DNA of 64,000 nucleotides from Bradyrhizobium erythrophlei (GTDB lineage: Bacteria > Pseudomonadota > Alphaproteobacteria > Rhizobiales > Xanthobacteraceae), in the NCBI GenBank assembly GCA_900129675.1, contig FSRD01000001.1, forward strand, positions 6,499,501 to 6,563,500, written 5' to 3'. The notes beneath the pieces are model-generated. The model did no database searches, had not been told where the DNA came from, and was given only the letters and a program-made list of their open reading frames with translations. A program made the position numbers and the translations under genes. This document shows, piece after piece, positions 1 through 7,740 of this stretch; the stretch's first letter is position 1, and every line of letters begins with the position of its first letter.

Positions 1-216
1 GCCCCTGCGGCCTATCGCCAGCCAGACTTCCTTGAATGCGGTTATCGGCGGTAGCTCGCGGCCCGTGCACTGCTGATAGACCGCGAGTTGCTGCGGCGTC
101 ATCGGCAGTGCGAACAGCGCGGCGAGGAAGATCAGCCAGTTGTCCCACGACGCGTGCCGCTTGAACCAAGGCTGGAACAGCTTGGTATCGCGCACCGCGT
201 CGAGGATGGTGATCAT
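1..216 (-). CDS. Terminase-like large subunit, N-terminal part (runs off window)
   Basis: Reading leftwards from the ATG at 216, the frame stays open to the window edge (72 codons). It starts MITILDAVRDTKLF and ends in AIGRRG. That is where a terminase Walker A (GRRGGKS type) would begin, so the next codons should decide the call. I recognise the N-terminal pattern (Trp-rich, ALFALPMT, CTGRELPP) from terminase-like proteins on rhizobial islands. The gene overlaps the upstream gene by ATGA, so the two are probably co-translated. If correct, the element can package DNA or redirect packaging. The ATPase core is not visible here. Confidence 0.55.
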   Translation of the reverse strand, partial: MITILDAVRDTKLFQPWFKRHASWDNWLIFLAALFALPMTPQQLAVYQQCTGRELPPITAFKEVWLAIGRRG

Positions 217-653
217 TCGCCGTCATCTTCATCCGTTGTAACGGTTGCGGGATGATCGGCGGCCCTGAGATAGTCCTGCAGGAGTGGCGTGACGTCGCGG
301 GCGACACGCTTTAGGCCGACACTTTCTAACAATCGACGTAGGTTGTTCGCACCTCGAAAGTACAAATCCAACTGCTCCGCAGTGGGCCCATGCTTGCTCA
401 GGGCAAAGGACTGCTGCTCGATCCACTCCAGCTCGACGGTGATCGCGGCAATTCGTCGGCAGATCGAGCGCTCGCCGGCACTGATGACATCCGGGCCGCC
501 GAGGTCTGCAATGTGAAGTGCCAGAAGGTCCTGGAGGCGACGGGACCAGCCGCTGCGGCCATTCTGGATAACGCGAGCGAACAGGGCACCGTTGGTGATC
601 CGGCTTCTGTGCCGTACATCGGCAACCTGGCCACTCGCGATCGGGCGCGTCAT
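213..653 (-). CDS. Small terminase-like / phage-island conserved protein
   Basis: A 146-residue, Arg-rich soluble protein with no signal peptide or membrane segment. The middle is a helical region (about residues 60-120) containing AERSICRRIAAITVELEWIE and a segment RGANNLRRLLESVGLKR. This pattern recurs in proteins placed just before terminase large subunits in rhizobial prophages and islands, so a small-terminase role is plausible. Its stop overlaps the start of the terminase-like gene (ATGA). No catalytic motif is visible. It could instead be a different regulator of the island; the assignment rests on position and recalled similarity. Confidence 0.5.
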   Translation of the reverse strand: MTRPIASGQVADVRHRSRITNGALFARVIQNGRSGWSRRLQDLLALHIADLGGPDVISAGERSICRRIAAITVELEWIEQQSFALSKHGPTAEQLDLYFRGANNLRRLLESVGLKRVARDVTPLLQDYLRAADHPATVTTDEDDGE

Positions 654-927
654 CGAGCTTCCTTATATTTGTAACGGGGGAACCTGCCCCGGCGGACTAA
701 ACGTCGCGCGTCGCGGGCAGCTGGTAATAGGATAGGGGCTTAAAGGGCTGTTTGCCAGGCCGGGGGGCGCGCCAGGGGGCGCACGACGGCCAAGCCGGGA
801 CTAACCCGGCCCTGGACTATTCGGCCTGCTGAGGCCCTTCCCTGCCCGGCTGCCGGGAACCAGTAGTAAGAGGCCAGGATGACCTTCGCGGGCCGGGGGT
901 CCCCTGACCCCAGTTAGGCCTGCTTCG

Positions 928-946
928 GTTTACCCGACGTTTACCC
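928..946. repeat. Two GTTTACCC boxes
   Basis: GTTTACCC occurs at 928-935 and 939-946, 11 bp apart, one helical turn. The same box, in both orientations, is repeated upstream of the integrase (7593-7649). This may be a binding site for one element-encoded protein. Confidence 0.5.
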
Positions 947-968
947 CGTGACAGAACTGGAGCTAATA

Positions 969-1022
969 TAGACCGGAAAATCCTTTAAACATAGCGATTT
1001 TTCTAATCAGGCCTCCGGTCTA
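969..1022. repeat. 9-bp inverted repeat around an AT-rich spacer
   Basis: TAGACCGGA at 969-977 and its exact complement TCCGGTCTA at 1014-1022 flank 36 bp of mostly AT-rich sequence. It lies in the gene-free stretch. Confidence 0.5.
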
Positions 1023-1238
1023 GATAAGCGGGGGTCGCCGGTTTTGGGCTCCTCGCCGCTGGTCCCGGGGCTGGTAGTCGTCGATAAGAGATGCCACTAC
1101 AAGGTGTATCGGAGTGCAGGTGGTATTTTTGGATCAGGTCAACTGGAAGTAGGCAGGTCGATGCTATGGAAACAGCCCGGAAAAAGATCGATTACAGTAT
1201 AAAATTTTGGCGCAGGTTCCGTAGCGGGAACTTTATCG

Positions 1239-1255
1239 CGGGAACCCGGTTCCCG
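1239..1255. repeat. Perfect 8-bp palindrome with one central base
   Basis: CGGGAACC, one C, then GGTTCCCG. A further GCGGGAAC half lies just upstream at 1224. It could be an operator or a DNA hairpin; no gene start is close by. Confidence 0.5.
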
Positions 1256-1440
1256 TCCCGATCGGCGCAGGCGCAGGGACGATAGAACCCGTCCCCGGTA
1301 AAATCCCTTAGCCGACCCCCGAATAATCGCCATGTGGCCTTCCTAATAGCCCCCTCATGCCGGGATAAACGGTTAAGGAACCTAGCTTTTTCGGTGCGCC
1401 CGGTGTAGCCCTTGGCGTTAACGCGATAGGACGCCTAGCG

Positions 1441-1676
1441 AATAGCACTGATACTGGCTAAATCTATAATCTTTCCAAGAGGTTAGTACCCGTGTGGGGG
1501 GGGCGGCCGTATCAGGGCTATTAGCGGATGCTATAAAGTCCCCCCATTTATATTATATACCCCTTTACTTTTTTCGTCGGAGAATACCAGATCCGGTGAT
1601 AGCACTGATATTTCTAACGACCAGTGGCCTTTAACCCAATATAATTGCTAATGAATTTTCTAGTATCAGTGCTATT
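1441..1676. repeat. Three copies of ATAGCACTGATA (two direct, one inverted)
   Basis: Copies lie at 1442-1453 (+), 1599-1610 (+) and 1663-1674 (-). The last two form an inverted repeat with a 52-bp AT-rich arm spacing. They sit 100-340 bp from the end of the primase gene, so they are iteron candidates for its origin. Confidence 0.55.
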
Positions 1677-1781
1677 ACCCTAAATAAAAGACCCCCCTAC
1701 GGGCCGCCCCGCCGCCGGGGACCCCCGAAGCGGTTCTAGCCCCGCGCGCGCGCGGAATAAGCCGCCGTGGGCCTCCGCAGC

Positions 1782-4103
1782 TTACCAATTCGGCACCGAT
1801 GCCCTTACGATCTCGGCCAGCTGTTCTACAGATTTTTCCTTGATTTTCTCCAAGGTCCAGTCGCCGCCGACGACGACGATGGACTGAAGAGCCGTGACCG
1901 CCGGGTAGTTCTTGTCGATGGCCATTCGTATCCGATGCCCGGTGTTTGTCATTCCCGCTCGCGCGATGGCGTGGCTGAGATGGTTCTCATTCACTTCGGC
2001 GTTGATGCAATCCTTGACTCGGGCCTTGATGATGGCCCGGGATGTCAGTTCTGCTTTGCCTTTGCAGTCTTCCTTGAACTCAATGACGGCGCGATCGGTC
2101 TCGCTCATCATGACGCGCAGCGCGCTCTTCTTGGCGTCATTCGACGTGGCATGGGCGCCGGGCTTGAAGCTGGAGATATCGAGCGTCTCCAGGCTGCGCC
2201 GCACTGACCCGATGAAGGCGCTGTCATCGAGAAGCCCGAAGAGTTTCTCATAGTACTCGGGTTTCTGCCGCTCGGTTGGATTTGCGATGACTTCGATCCT
2301 CCTGTCATCATTGTCGAACGGCAGCGCATCTTCGTGGTTGGAGAAGCTCAGCCATCGGCAGCAGTTCTTCTCGATGCTCTGCATTCCATACTTCGGATTG
2401 ATCTGCCGGTATTCCTCGGTGATGATGCTCTTGACGCGCTGGCCGCGCTCGTGTTTTCGCTCACTGCTTCCCTCCCGCGTCTCATCGACAACGGCCAGCA
2501 ACTTCTTCGACAACCGTCCGTTGAAGCCGCCGTCCAGCAGGTCGGGCAGTGAGATGCCTGCGGCGACGTGGCCGCGCAGCACCCGGACGATGATCGATGC
2601 CATCAGATTCCGCCCGATGCCCGTCGTCCTGGTTATCATCAGATACGAAGTGTGGGGCAGCACCTCGGGACGCTGGATGATGTGCGCCAGCCACTGGAGA
2701 AAGCGCTGCCGTTCTTCCGGAATCGGCACCAGGTACTCGACATGATCGAAGAAATCCTTGGCGCGGGATTCCCAGTCCGGCGGGGCTGCCATCGGCGCAA
2801 TCCCGCGCCAGGTATTGAAGGCCGTCGTGGCCCCGTCGATGGGCTCCGGCGGCTGACAGATCTGCGGCGAGCCCGGGACCCAGGCCAGCGTGTCGACCGT
2901 CACCCGCTGCGGCGATGCGATCCAGAACTTCAGGGCCTGGACTTTCTTCACTATCGTCGCGCCTTTCTTGTCTTCTTCTTCATACTCGTGGATCGATGCG
3001 GCATACTCGGCAAAGGCATGCTCCTTCTTGCGTGCCCGGCCGGTGACCCGATCGACCACCCCGCCGCTGCCGCCGATGAACACCAGCCGGTCTTCCATTT
3101 CTGCCAGTGTCATGATGGTCGGCAGGATTGGATCTGTTACGTCGTTGCCGATCTCGACATTCTTCTTGATCTGTTCGGCTCGCCGGAAATCACCCCTGGC
3201 GGCCGTCTTTGCAATGCCTAGCCATTCAGAGAAGGTCTTGGTTACCTTCTTCGTTGCTTCTTCTGGCAAGTCGAGCAACTCGACCAGCCGGGTCAGCCCG
3301 ATGGCCTCCTCGCCCGCCCGCATCTTGGCCAGCGTCGCGCCAGCGCGGCACTTGCCGTCCCGCGAATCCTCCCCGTCGCCGCCGGACATCGCGACTGCCA
3401 GCACTAGGTCATCGACCCGCTCGACACGCGACTCGTCGCCGCCCTCAGGGATCGCCTCCAGCAGGACACGGGCAAGAGCCATTGCCGCCTCGTTGCGCGT
3501 CCCTCGCGCCGGCCAGAACTGTCGTACTGCCATGCAGAAGGCTTCGATGCCGGCCCGGCGAAGTAATTCCTCAGGTTTAAGCGTGGCAAGCGGTGCCTCG
3601 TTTTCCCAGACCACAGGCTCATTGCTTTCCCAGTGCCTCGATGGCGGCACCACGGTCTGCTTACCATTGGAGAGGATCTGAAACACGATCAGCCCTGGCT
3701 TGCCATCGTGTCGCGGCAGCCGGGGATCGGTCTTCATCAACTCCGGCAGCTTGAAGTCCTTGCTCTTGATGTCACAGATCAGCAGCCGCCCCGAGCCGGG
3801 CGAGCTCTTGCGGCCGAACCTCAAGGAAGGTTCGGGGAATAGAGTCTCGGTCACGAACGGGATGGCGGGGAAGTCCGGATCGAGCCGAACCATGCCGCCG
3901 CTCGGCTTACCGAGCAACACCCCGATGTTATCGCCATCGACAAACCCCGGGATGGCGTCCTTCAGCGTCCGCTTCCTCCACCCATCCCCCATGATCTCGG
4001 GAGACTTGCCCTTCTCACCCCTCAGGCGGAGCGGGACCCAGTGGTGATTGTCCCGATACTTGGCCGCGTGCTGGCGTAGCAGGTCAGGCGATGGTCCGGT
4101 CAT
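1782..4103 (-). CDS. Phage/satellite primase-helicase (prim-pol N-terminus, DUF5906/SF3-like C-terminus)
   Basis: About 773 residues from the ATG at 4103, which overlaps the upstream stop (ATGA); an upstream in-frame ATG at 4226 gives a low-complexity Arg-rich leader and is unlikely. Residues 1-200 resemble a bifunctional primase/polymerase domain (GVLLGKPSGGMVRLDPD, then SGRLLICD). The C-terminal part resembles the D5/DUF5906 helicase family, with VDETREGSSE and FSNHEDALPFDNDDRR motifs. The expected Walker A, near residue 495, reads TTGIGRNLM: Lys-Ser/Thr is replaced by Arg-Asn. I recall this variant in related rhizobial island proteins. The likely role is replicating the excised element, as P4 alpha does. 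Confidence 0.75.
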   Translation of the reverse strand: MTGPSPDLLRQHAAKYRDNHHWVPLRLRGEKGKSPEIMGDGWRKRTLKDAIPGFVDGDNIGVLLGKPSGGMVRLDPDFPAIPFVTETLFPEPSLRFGRKSSPGSGRLLICDIKSKDFKLPELMKTDPRLPRHDGKPGLIVFQILSNGKQTVVPPSRHWESNEPVVWENEAPLATLKPEELLRRAGIEAFCMAVRQFWPARGTRNEAAMALARVLLEAIPEGGDESRVERVDDLVLAVAMSGGDGEDSRDGKCRAGATLAKMRAGEEAIGLTRLVELLDLPEEATKKVTKTFSEWLGIAKTAARGDFRRAEQIKKNVEIGNDVTDPILPTIMTLAEMEDRLVFIGGSGGVVDRVTGRARKKEHAFAEYAASIHEYEEEDKKGATIVKKVQALKFWIASPQRVTVDTLAWVPGSPQICQPPEPIDGATTAFNTWRGIAPMAAPPDWESRAKDFFDHVEYLVPIPEERQRFLQWLAHIIQRPEVLPHTSYLMITRTTGIGRNLMASIIVRVLRGHVAAGISLPDLLDGGFNGRLSKKLLAVVDETREGSSERKHERGQRVKSIITEEYRQINPKYGMQSIEKNCCRWLSFSNHEDALPFDNDDRRIEVIANPTERQKPEYYEKLFGLLDDSAFIGSVRRSLETLDISSFKPGAHATSNDAKKSALRVMMSETDRAVIEFKEDCKGKAELTSRAIIKARVKDCINAEVNENHLSHAIARAGMTNTGHRIRMAIDKNYPAVTALQSIVVVGGDWTLEKIKEKSVEQLAEIVRASVPNW

Positions 4104-4327
4104 GACCCCACCTCCTGCTCGGCGTCGCGCAGATCGGCGTCGCGCAGATCGGCGTCGCGCAGATCGGCACCGGCGATGTCTCGCAGCACCTTCTTGACGA
4201 CATCGGCATTGATGATGCCGGGCCATGGCAGTTCGGGATGGCGCTGGCGGACCTCGGCCTGGGTCATTGTTCGGCCGCGGCCGCCGCCGCCGTAGTAAGT
4301 GCGACTTGAGTTTCGACCTCTGGGCAT
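4100..4327 (-). CDS. Small island protein with ADLRD pentapeptide repeats
   Basis: A 75-residue protein starting MPRGRNSSRTYYGGGG. It ends with three tandem ADLRD units, which fit the A(D/N)LXX pentapeptide-repeat pattern but are too few for a stable beta-helix. The gene lies between the AlpA-like regulator and the primase and overlaps the primase start by ATGA, so it is probably translationally coupled to it. The function is unknown; an accessory replication or control protein is possible. Confidence 0.55.
   Translation of the reverse strand: MPRGRNSSRTYYGGGGRGRTMTQAEVRQRHPELPWPGIINADVVKKVLRDIAGADLRDADLRDADLRDAEQEVGS
4121..4165. repeat. 15-bp tandem repeat, three exact units
   Basis: GGCGTCGCGCAGATC is repeated three times without change (4121, 4136, 4151) inside the small pentapeptide-repeat gene. 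Copy number could vary by slippage without breaking the frame. Confidence 0.85.
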
Positions 4328-4369
4328 AACAAAAGCCTCCGGTCCCCCTTTCGAGGGATTAACGTCCTT

Positions 4370-4663
4370 TCACGCCTCCATCTTCACGCGCCCACGCACC
4401 ACGGCTAGTTTTTCATATTGCTCGAGTTCATCGAGCCGGAAAAACCGCAGCCGTCCAGAATACATCGGACGTGGAAAATCCACTTCGGCAATCAGTTTGC
4501 GGTTCAGCCACATCTCAGATCGGCCACCGTAGCGGGCGAGCACCTGCTTAGCGGATACGTAAACCGCATCGGGCGGGATCGGGACCGGCGCTTGATGTTT
4601 GATTTGTTTTACTGGTGCGACAGGACCAGGCTTCTTCTTTAGCGTCGCTTTTGCGGTTGGCAT
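4370..4663 (-). CDS. AlpA-like helix-turn-helix regulator / excisionase
   Basis: A 97-residue protein. A basic, Pro/Lys-rich N-terminal tail (1-33) leads into a MerR/AlpA-type winged helix: VSAKQVLARYGGRSEMWLNR followed by DFPRPMYSGRLRFFRLDELE. That pattern (helix, Trp-Leu-X-Arg turn, FP-P wing, DEL-E helix) is typical of AlpA/excisionase proteins that control integrase genes in P4-like elements. It is the first gene of the leftward replication operon and faces the tandem dyads at 4729-4803. It probably controls excision and/or the primase promoter. Confidence 0.75.
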   Translation of the reverse strand: MPTAKATLKKKPGPVAPVKQIKHQAPVPIPPDAVYVSAKQVLARYGGRSEMWLNRKLIAEVDFPRPMYSGRLRFFRLDELEQYEKLAVVRGRVKMEA

Positions 4664-4721
4664 TTCGAGGTTCCTTTCGCGCTAACGATTTTAAGGAGAC
4701 CTAAAGTTACGCTACGCCGAA

Positions 4722-4806
4722 ATAAAAAACGGGGACTATTTTCGTCCCCGATTTTTACGAAAGCCCGAAAAAACGGGGATCGTTTTCGACCCTGATTTTT
4801 ACGATG
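4722..4806. promoter_or_regulatory. Two tandem dyads in a divergent promoter region
   Basis: ACGGGGAC-loop-GTCCCCG followed by ATTTTTACGA (4729-4758) is repeated about 44 bp on as ACGGGGATCG-TTTTCGACCCTG-ATTTTTACGA (4773-4806). The first has a perfect 7-bp stem, the second an imperfect one. Both sit between the divergent genes starting at 4663 (-) and 4901 (+). They may be operators; the T-rich tails also resemble terminators. Confidence 0.5.
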
Positions 4807-4900
4807 AAAAATGGGGTTAGGAATTTGACTCGTTCGTTACATCAGCCAGTGCTGAGGTTTGAGTCCTGCGCCATTCCGGCGCGACGAAAGGGACTCAACC

Positions 4901-5170
4901 ATGATCAAACGTAAAGAGACGACGATGACCGATATCATCAACTTCCCCAGCTCCGAGACTCTGACCATAGATGAAAAGCTGGAAGTATGGGACCTGGTAA
5001 TCAGAACGGAAGGGTGGGACCCCGAACTTGCTAGAATGTTCTGCTTCTTCTGCTCTAAAGAGGAGGATTTAACGAGGGAGCAACTTGCGAAGTATCCAGC
5101 GGTACTGGCTTTCTGGCGTGAGATCGAAGCATCGATCGAGCGATGGCAAGCGCAAAGATCGTACCACTGA
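4901..5170 (+). CDS. Hypothetical island protein
   Basis: 89 residues from the ATG at 4901, which has GAAAGGGA 8 bp upstream; a second ATG at 4925 (MTDIINFPSSE) with AAGAGACG upstream is equally possible. It is acidic, Trp-rich and mostly helical, with a Cys-containing FCFFCS segment. There is no signal peptide. It lies divergent from the AlpA-like operon, with a small gene 24 bp downstream. I do not recognise the family. Confidence 0.55.
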   Translation: MIKRKETTMTDIINFPSSETLTIDEKLEVWDLVIRTEGWDPELARMFCFFCSKEEDLTREQLAKYPAVLAFWREIEASIERWQAQRSYH

Positions 5171-5194
5171 AGCGATATTCAAGGAGAGACGTAA

Positions 5195-5425
5195 ATGACT
5201 AACCAGATCGAGCCCGAGCCCAAGCTGAGATATTTTGTAGCGAAATTCCGTATGAGTGAACCAGCATCATCAGCAGCGGACGCACTGTGGGAAGCACTCA
5301 TTACGGCGGAACGTGAAGGAATCGAATTAATGGAAGTCGGCCCGCAAGGTGGCGGAGTTCCAATTCGTCTTGAGATGAGAGCGGTAGAGCCCGAGCGCCG
5401 CCTCGGCGAAATGATGCGCGACTAG
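5195..5425 (+). CDS. Hypothetical small acidic island protein
   Basis: 76 residues starting MTNQIEPEPKLRYFVAKFRM, with a strong AAGGAGAG ribosome site 8 bp upstream. It is predicted soluble with an alpha/beta pattern and has no recognised domain. It is the second gene of a two-gene rightward unit that ends at a strong hairpin terminator 24 bp downstream. It may act with its neighbour; the function is unknown. Confidence 0.55.
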   Translation: MTNQIEPEPKLRYFVAKFRMSEPASSAADALWEALITAEREGIELMEVGPQGGGVPIRLEMRAVEPERRLGEMMRD

Positions 5426-5448
5426 AAGAGCGCAGGGGCTGAATGACG

Positions 5449-5488
5449 GAAGGCAGGTGAACGCTTACCGTTCACCTGCCTTCTTATT
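5449..5488 (+). terminator. Rho-independent terminator between convergent genes
   Basis: A perfect 14-bp stem (5449-5462 with 5470-5483), a 7-nt loop and a TTATTT tail. It ends the rightward pair and may also serve the leftward gene that ends at 5519. Confidence 0.8.
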
Positions 5489-5518
5489 TCGATAAGCAGT
5501 CTGCCTTTCACACGCCCT

Positions 5519-6139
5519 TCACTTCGCCTTGCGCGGCTCGCGAAGGTAGGCCGCGCACTGGCTAGTCAAGTTAGTGTTCGGATCGCCATAAAGAATTGTC
5601 GCGAGCTTAACGAGGTTGCCATGGGCACCACCAAGTGAGTGCGTCGCGCGGCCCCCGGCCATCTGCTTCCACATCAAGGTGGCCGCCTCCCGGACAACGA
5701 GCCGCTTCAATTCAACTTTCTTTCGGGGATGTTTTCCGGAACGCCTTGTCGCAATCCCCCGGCAGCGCGCCAGCCACTCCGCAATCGTATCTTGGGGAAA
5801 AAAGAGTCCTATTTGGTGAGGCAGGTCCTTGTCCTCAAGCTGTCGCTGCACGCGCTCCAGCGCTTTAGCGAGGTTACGGGCAGCTAACTTTGCGGGCTTG
5901 GTCCTGTCATGGAGGACGCTAACCAACTGCCCGTGCATGAACTCAATCTCAATCAGCGCCGTCTCTACATCGTCGCGGGCTTCAGGGCGAAGTAACTTCA
6001 CAGCGTCATTGATGCGCTTCGCGTTCTTGGCGCGGAAAAGGGCGGCACTTTCTTCGGCGCTCTCGCCATTCTCTGACACCTGTACACTTCGCCCGTGCTG
6101 CCGCTGCTTCGCCGCCTGTTCAACTTTTTTAAGCATCAT
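5519..6139 (-). CDS. Hypothetical protein coupled to the integrase
   Basis: A 206-residue, strongly basic, helix-rich protein. Its start overlaps the integrase stop by ATGA, so the two are co-translated. Residues 30-110 are charged amphipathic helices (RINDAVKLLRPEARDDVETAL). The C-terminal half has many Lys/Arg and a TRRSGKHPRKK stretch, which would suit DNA binding. I do not recognise the family. Position suggests a role linked to integration or excision, but nothing in the sequence proves it. Confidence 0.6.
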   Translation of the reverse strand: MMLKKVEQAAKQRQHGRSVQVSENGESAEESAALFRAKNAKRINDAVKLLRPEARDDVETALIEIEFMHGQLVSVLHDRTKPAKLAARNLAKALERVQRQLEDKDLPHQIGLFFPQDTIAEWLARCRGIATRRSGKHPRKKVELKRLVVREAATLMWKQMAGGRATHSLGGAHGNLVKLATILYGDPNTNLTSQCAAYLREPRKAK

Positions 6140-7575
6140 CCCCTCCCGTGCTTCGCAGCCGCAGCCGCCTCGATAGGCACGACCTTCGCCTGCCGCCCCG
6201 AAACCAATCCCTCGATATGATCAGCCCAGCGCTCCAGCGCCACGCGTTTCTCACTCAGGTACTTCGCCTTATTGTAGGTGCCAGCCACGCCGCTCTTGGC
6301 TCCGCCGCTGATATGATTAAGCGCGGCCTCTACGATGTGCGGCGCGATCCCCAACCCGCCGTCGTCGGGAGATTCATTTAGCGTCGTGGAGAAGGTCCGG
6401 CGCAGATCGTGGACACGCCACGGCTTGATCGGTCGTCCGGCGACCTTGGCCATCTCGGCGTCGAGCGCCTTCTTGGCTTTGGAGAAACCGCTGACCGGCG
6501 TCTTGCCGTTGGTGGTGAAGATGAGACCAGACAGTTCGATCGGCTCTGGCGGGTTATTGTGCCCGATGCCATGCGGCAGTGGCACGCTTTTGATGATATC
6601 GAGGGCCTGCTGCGGCAATGGTACCAGGAACGACAGATGATTCTTACTACGGTCGCCGGGGACTTCCCAAACCCCATTAAGTTCCTCGCGCGACATGCCG
6701 CTGACTTCACGCAGCCGGCACCCGGTTAACAATAGCGTCTTGTATAGCGAGCCGAAAACGCCATTGATGCTGTCGCAGGCTTTCCAGAACAGTACGATTT
6801 CGGACGGCTCCAACTTGCGGTCGCGGGACGAGGGCGGCCCCGGACGCTTTACGCCGATCATCGGGTTAACCGCGACCCGGTACTTCAGCGGCAACCAGCC
6901 GAATAGAACACTCAAGACTGAATACAACTTGCGCGCCCGGCTATCGGAGCCATGCTTGCGGGCATCTTCAATGACCGCTTCGACCTGATATTTGTCGATG
7001 GCTGCGATTGGCTTATCTGCCCAGGTCGCCGCCAGACTGCCCTTGAGCACCTCGATCTCTTCCGGTTCGATCTTCGCGGGATCACAATGGATCGGATATC
7101 GCAGTCCCAAAGTGGCGGCGTCGCTCCTCCACCGGCGCGGCCTAGAATTCCATTTCTTGGTACGATACTTGATGATGAATTCGCGAACGATGGATCCAAA
7201 AGTGTTGGAAGCGCGCTCCATATTTTCGTCGCGGCGTCGTTTCCTATCAGCCTTAGTCTCTGTGATTACATCGATGTCCCGGGCACGCTGCCGCTTAATA
7301 TCTGTGGCAAGCGCGTGCGCAGCGGCGAGCGTAAGCGGGTATCCGATCCTGGGTTGGTCTGCCGCTTCCTTCCCCGACAAATCAAGCGGACCTAGCGTCA
7401 GCTTCGCGGCCTTCCCGTTATTACGGAACCGCATCGCCCACGACTTCGCGCCGGAAGGTTGGATAACGAGACGCAGGCCGGGGCAACCTGCATCCGGGAT
7501 TTCGAGACGGACGGCGGCGGGCTTTAGCTTCGCGACCGATAGGGCGGTTAAGGTCCTCGCATTGCTGCTGGGCAT
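6136..7575 (-). CDS. int: Tyrosine site-specific integrase (P4-type, with DUF4102-like arm domain)
   Basis: A 479-residue recombinase of normal P4-integrase length. The N-terminus (LTALSVAKLKPAA ... GLRLVIQPSGAKSWAMRFR) is the arm-binding domain. The catalytic domain shows the first Arg near residue 287 (LLTGCRLREVSG), HDLRRTFST near 388, a later His in LNHISGG, and the nucleophile Tyr near 434 (VAGTYNKAKY). All core residues are present, so it should be active. The start has an AGGAGG site about 9 bp upstream. It lies about 165 bp from the tRNA-Thr fragment, with repeated GTTTACCC boxes in between, as expected for an integrase beside its attachment site. Confidence 0.93.
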   Translation of the reverse strand: MPSSNARTLTALSVAKLKPAAVRLEIPDAGCPGLRLVIQPSGAKSWAMRFRNNGKAAKLTLGPLDLSGKEAADQPRIGYPLTLAAAHALATDIKRQRARDIDVITETKADRKRRRDENMERASNTFGSIVREFIIKYRTKKWNSRPRRWRSDAATLGLRYPIHCDPAKIEPEEIEVLKGSLAATWADKPIAAIDKYQVEAVIEDARKHGSDSRARKLYSVLSVLFGWLPLKYRVAVNPMIGVKRPGPPSSRDRKLEPSEIVLFWKACDSINGVFGSLYKTLLLTGCRLREVSGMSREELNGVWEVPGDRSKNHLSFLVPLPQQALDIIKSVPLPHGIGHNNPPEPIELSGLIFTTNGKTPVSGFSKAKKALDAEMAKVAGRPIKPWRVHDLRRTFSTTLNESPDDGGLGIAPHIVEAALNHISGGAKSGVAGTYNKAKYLSEKRVALERWADHIEGLVSGRQAKVVPIEAAAAAKHGRG

Positions 7576-7591
7576 TGGTCGAAACCTCCTA

Positions 7592-7649
7592 GGGGTAAAC
7601 GCGGGGTAACCCGGGTAAGGCGTTTACCCTCGTTACCCGTCGTTACCCC
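7592..7649. repeat. Cluster of GGGTAA(A/C)C / GTTTACCC boxes upstream of int
   Basis: Six boxes in 58 bp: GGGGTAAAC, GGGGTAACCC, GGGTAAGG, GTTTACCC, CGTTACCCG and CGTTACCCC. GGGTAAACGC at 7593-7602 pairs perfectly with GCGTTTACCC at 7620-7629. They lie between the integrase start and the att site. They may be arm-type integrase sites or an operator of int. Confidence 0.6.
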
Positions 7650-7740
7650 TTATAAGCCGATTTAGGCCCTGTAGAATAGGGATTTCTTCGACATTACCCT
7701 AGGTTAGAAGTAGGCTAAAATTCCCCTCGTTAGGGTAGGT

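Larger units (their letters stand above)
660..1780. other. 1.1-kb gene-free region of the island, rich in repeats
   Basis: I find no convincing gene between the terminase-like gene and the primase. The stretch holds several short repeat families (listed separately), a GC palindrome, an AT-rich tract around 1545-1575 and a CG-alternating run at 1741-1755. The primase gene ends at its right border. A repeat-rich, gene-free stretch beside a replication gene is what a satellite origin or packaging region looks like. The role is inferred, not shown. Confidence 0.55.

Noticed and set aside
1091-1333. 64-codon frames on both strands in the island gene-free region
   Set aside because: No ribosome site, no coding pattern, and they overlap the palindrome at 1239-1255.
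6136-7575. Integrase of the large prophage
   Set aside because: The att fragment between it and the prophage is oriented so that the element lies to the left; the integrase belongs to the satellite-like island.
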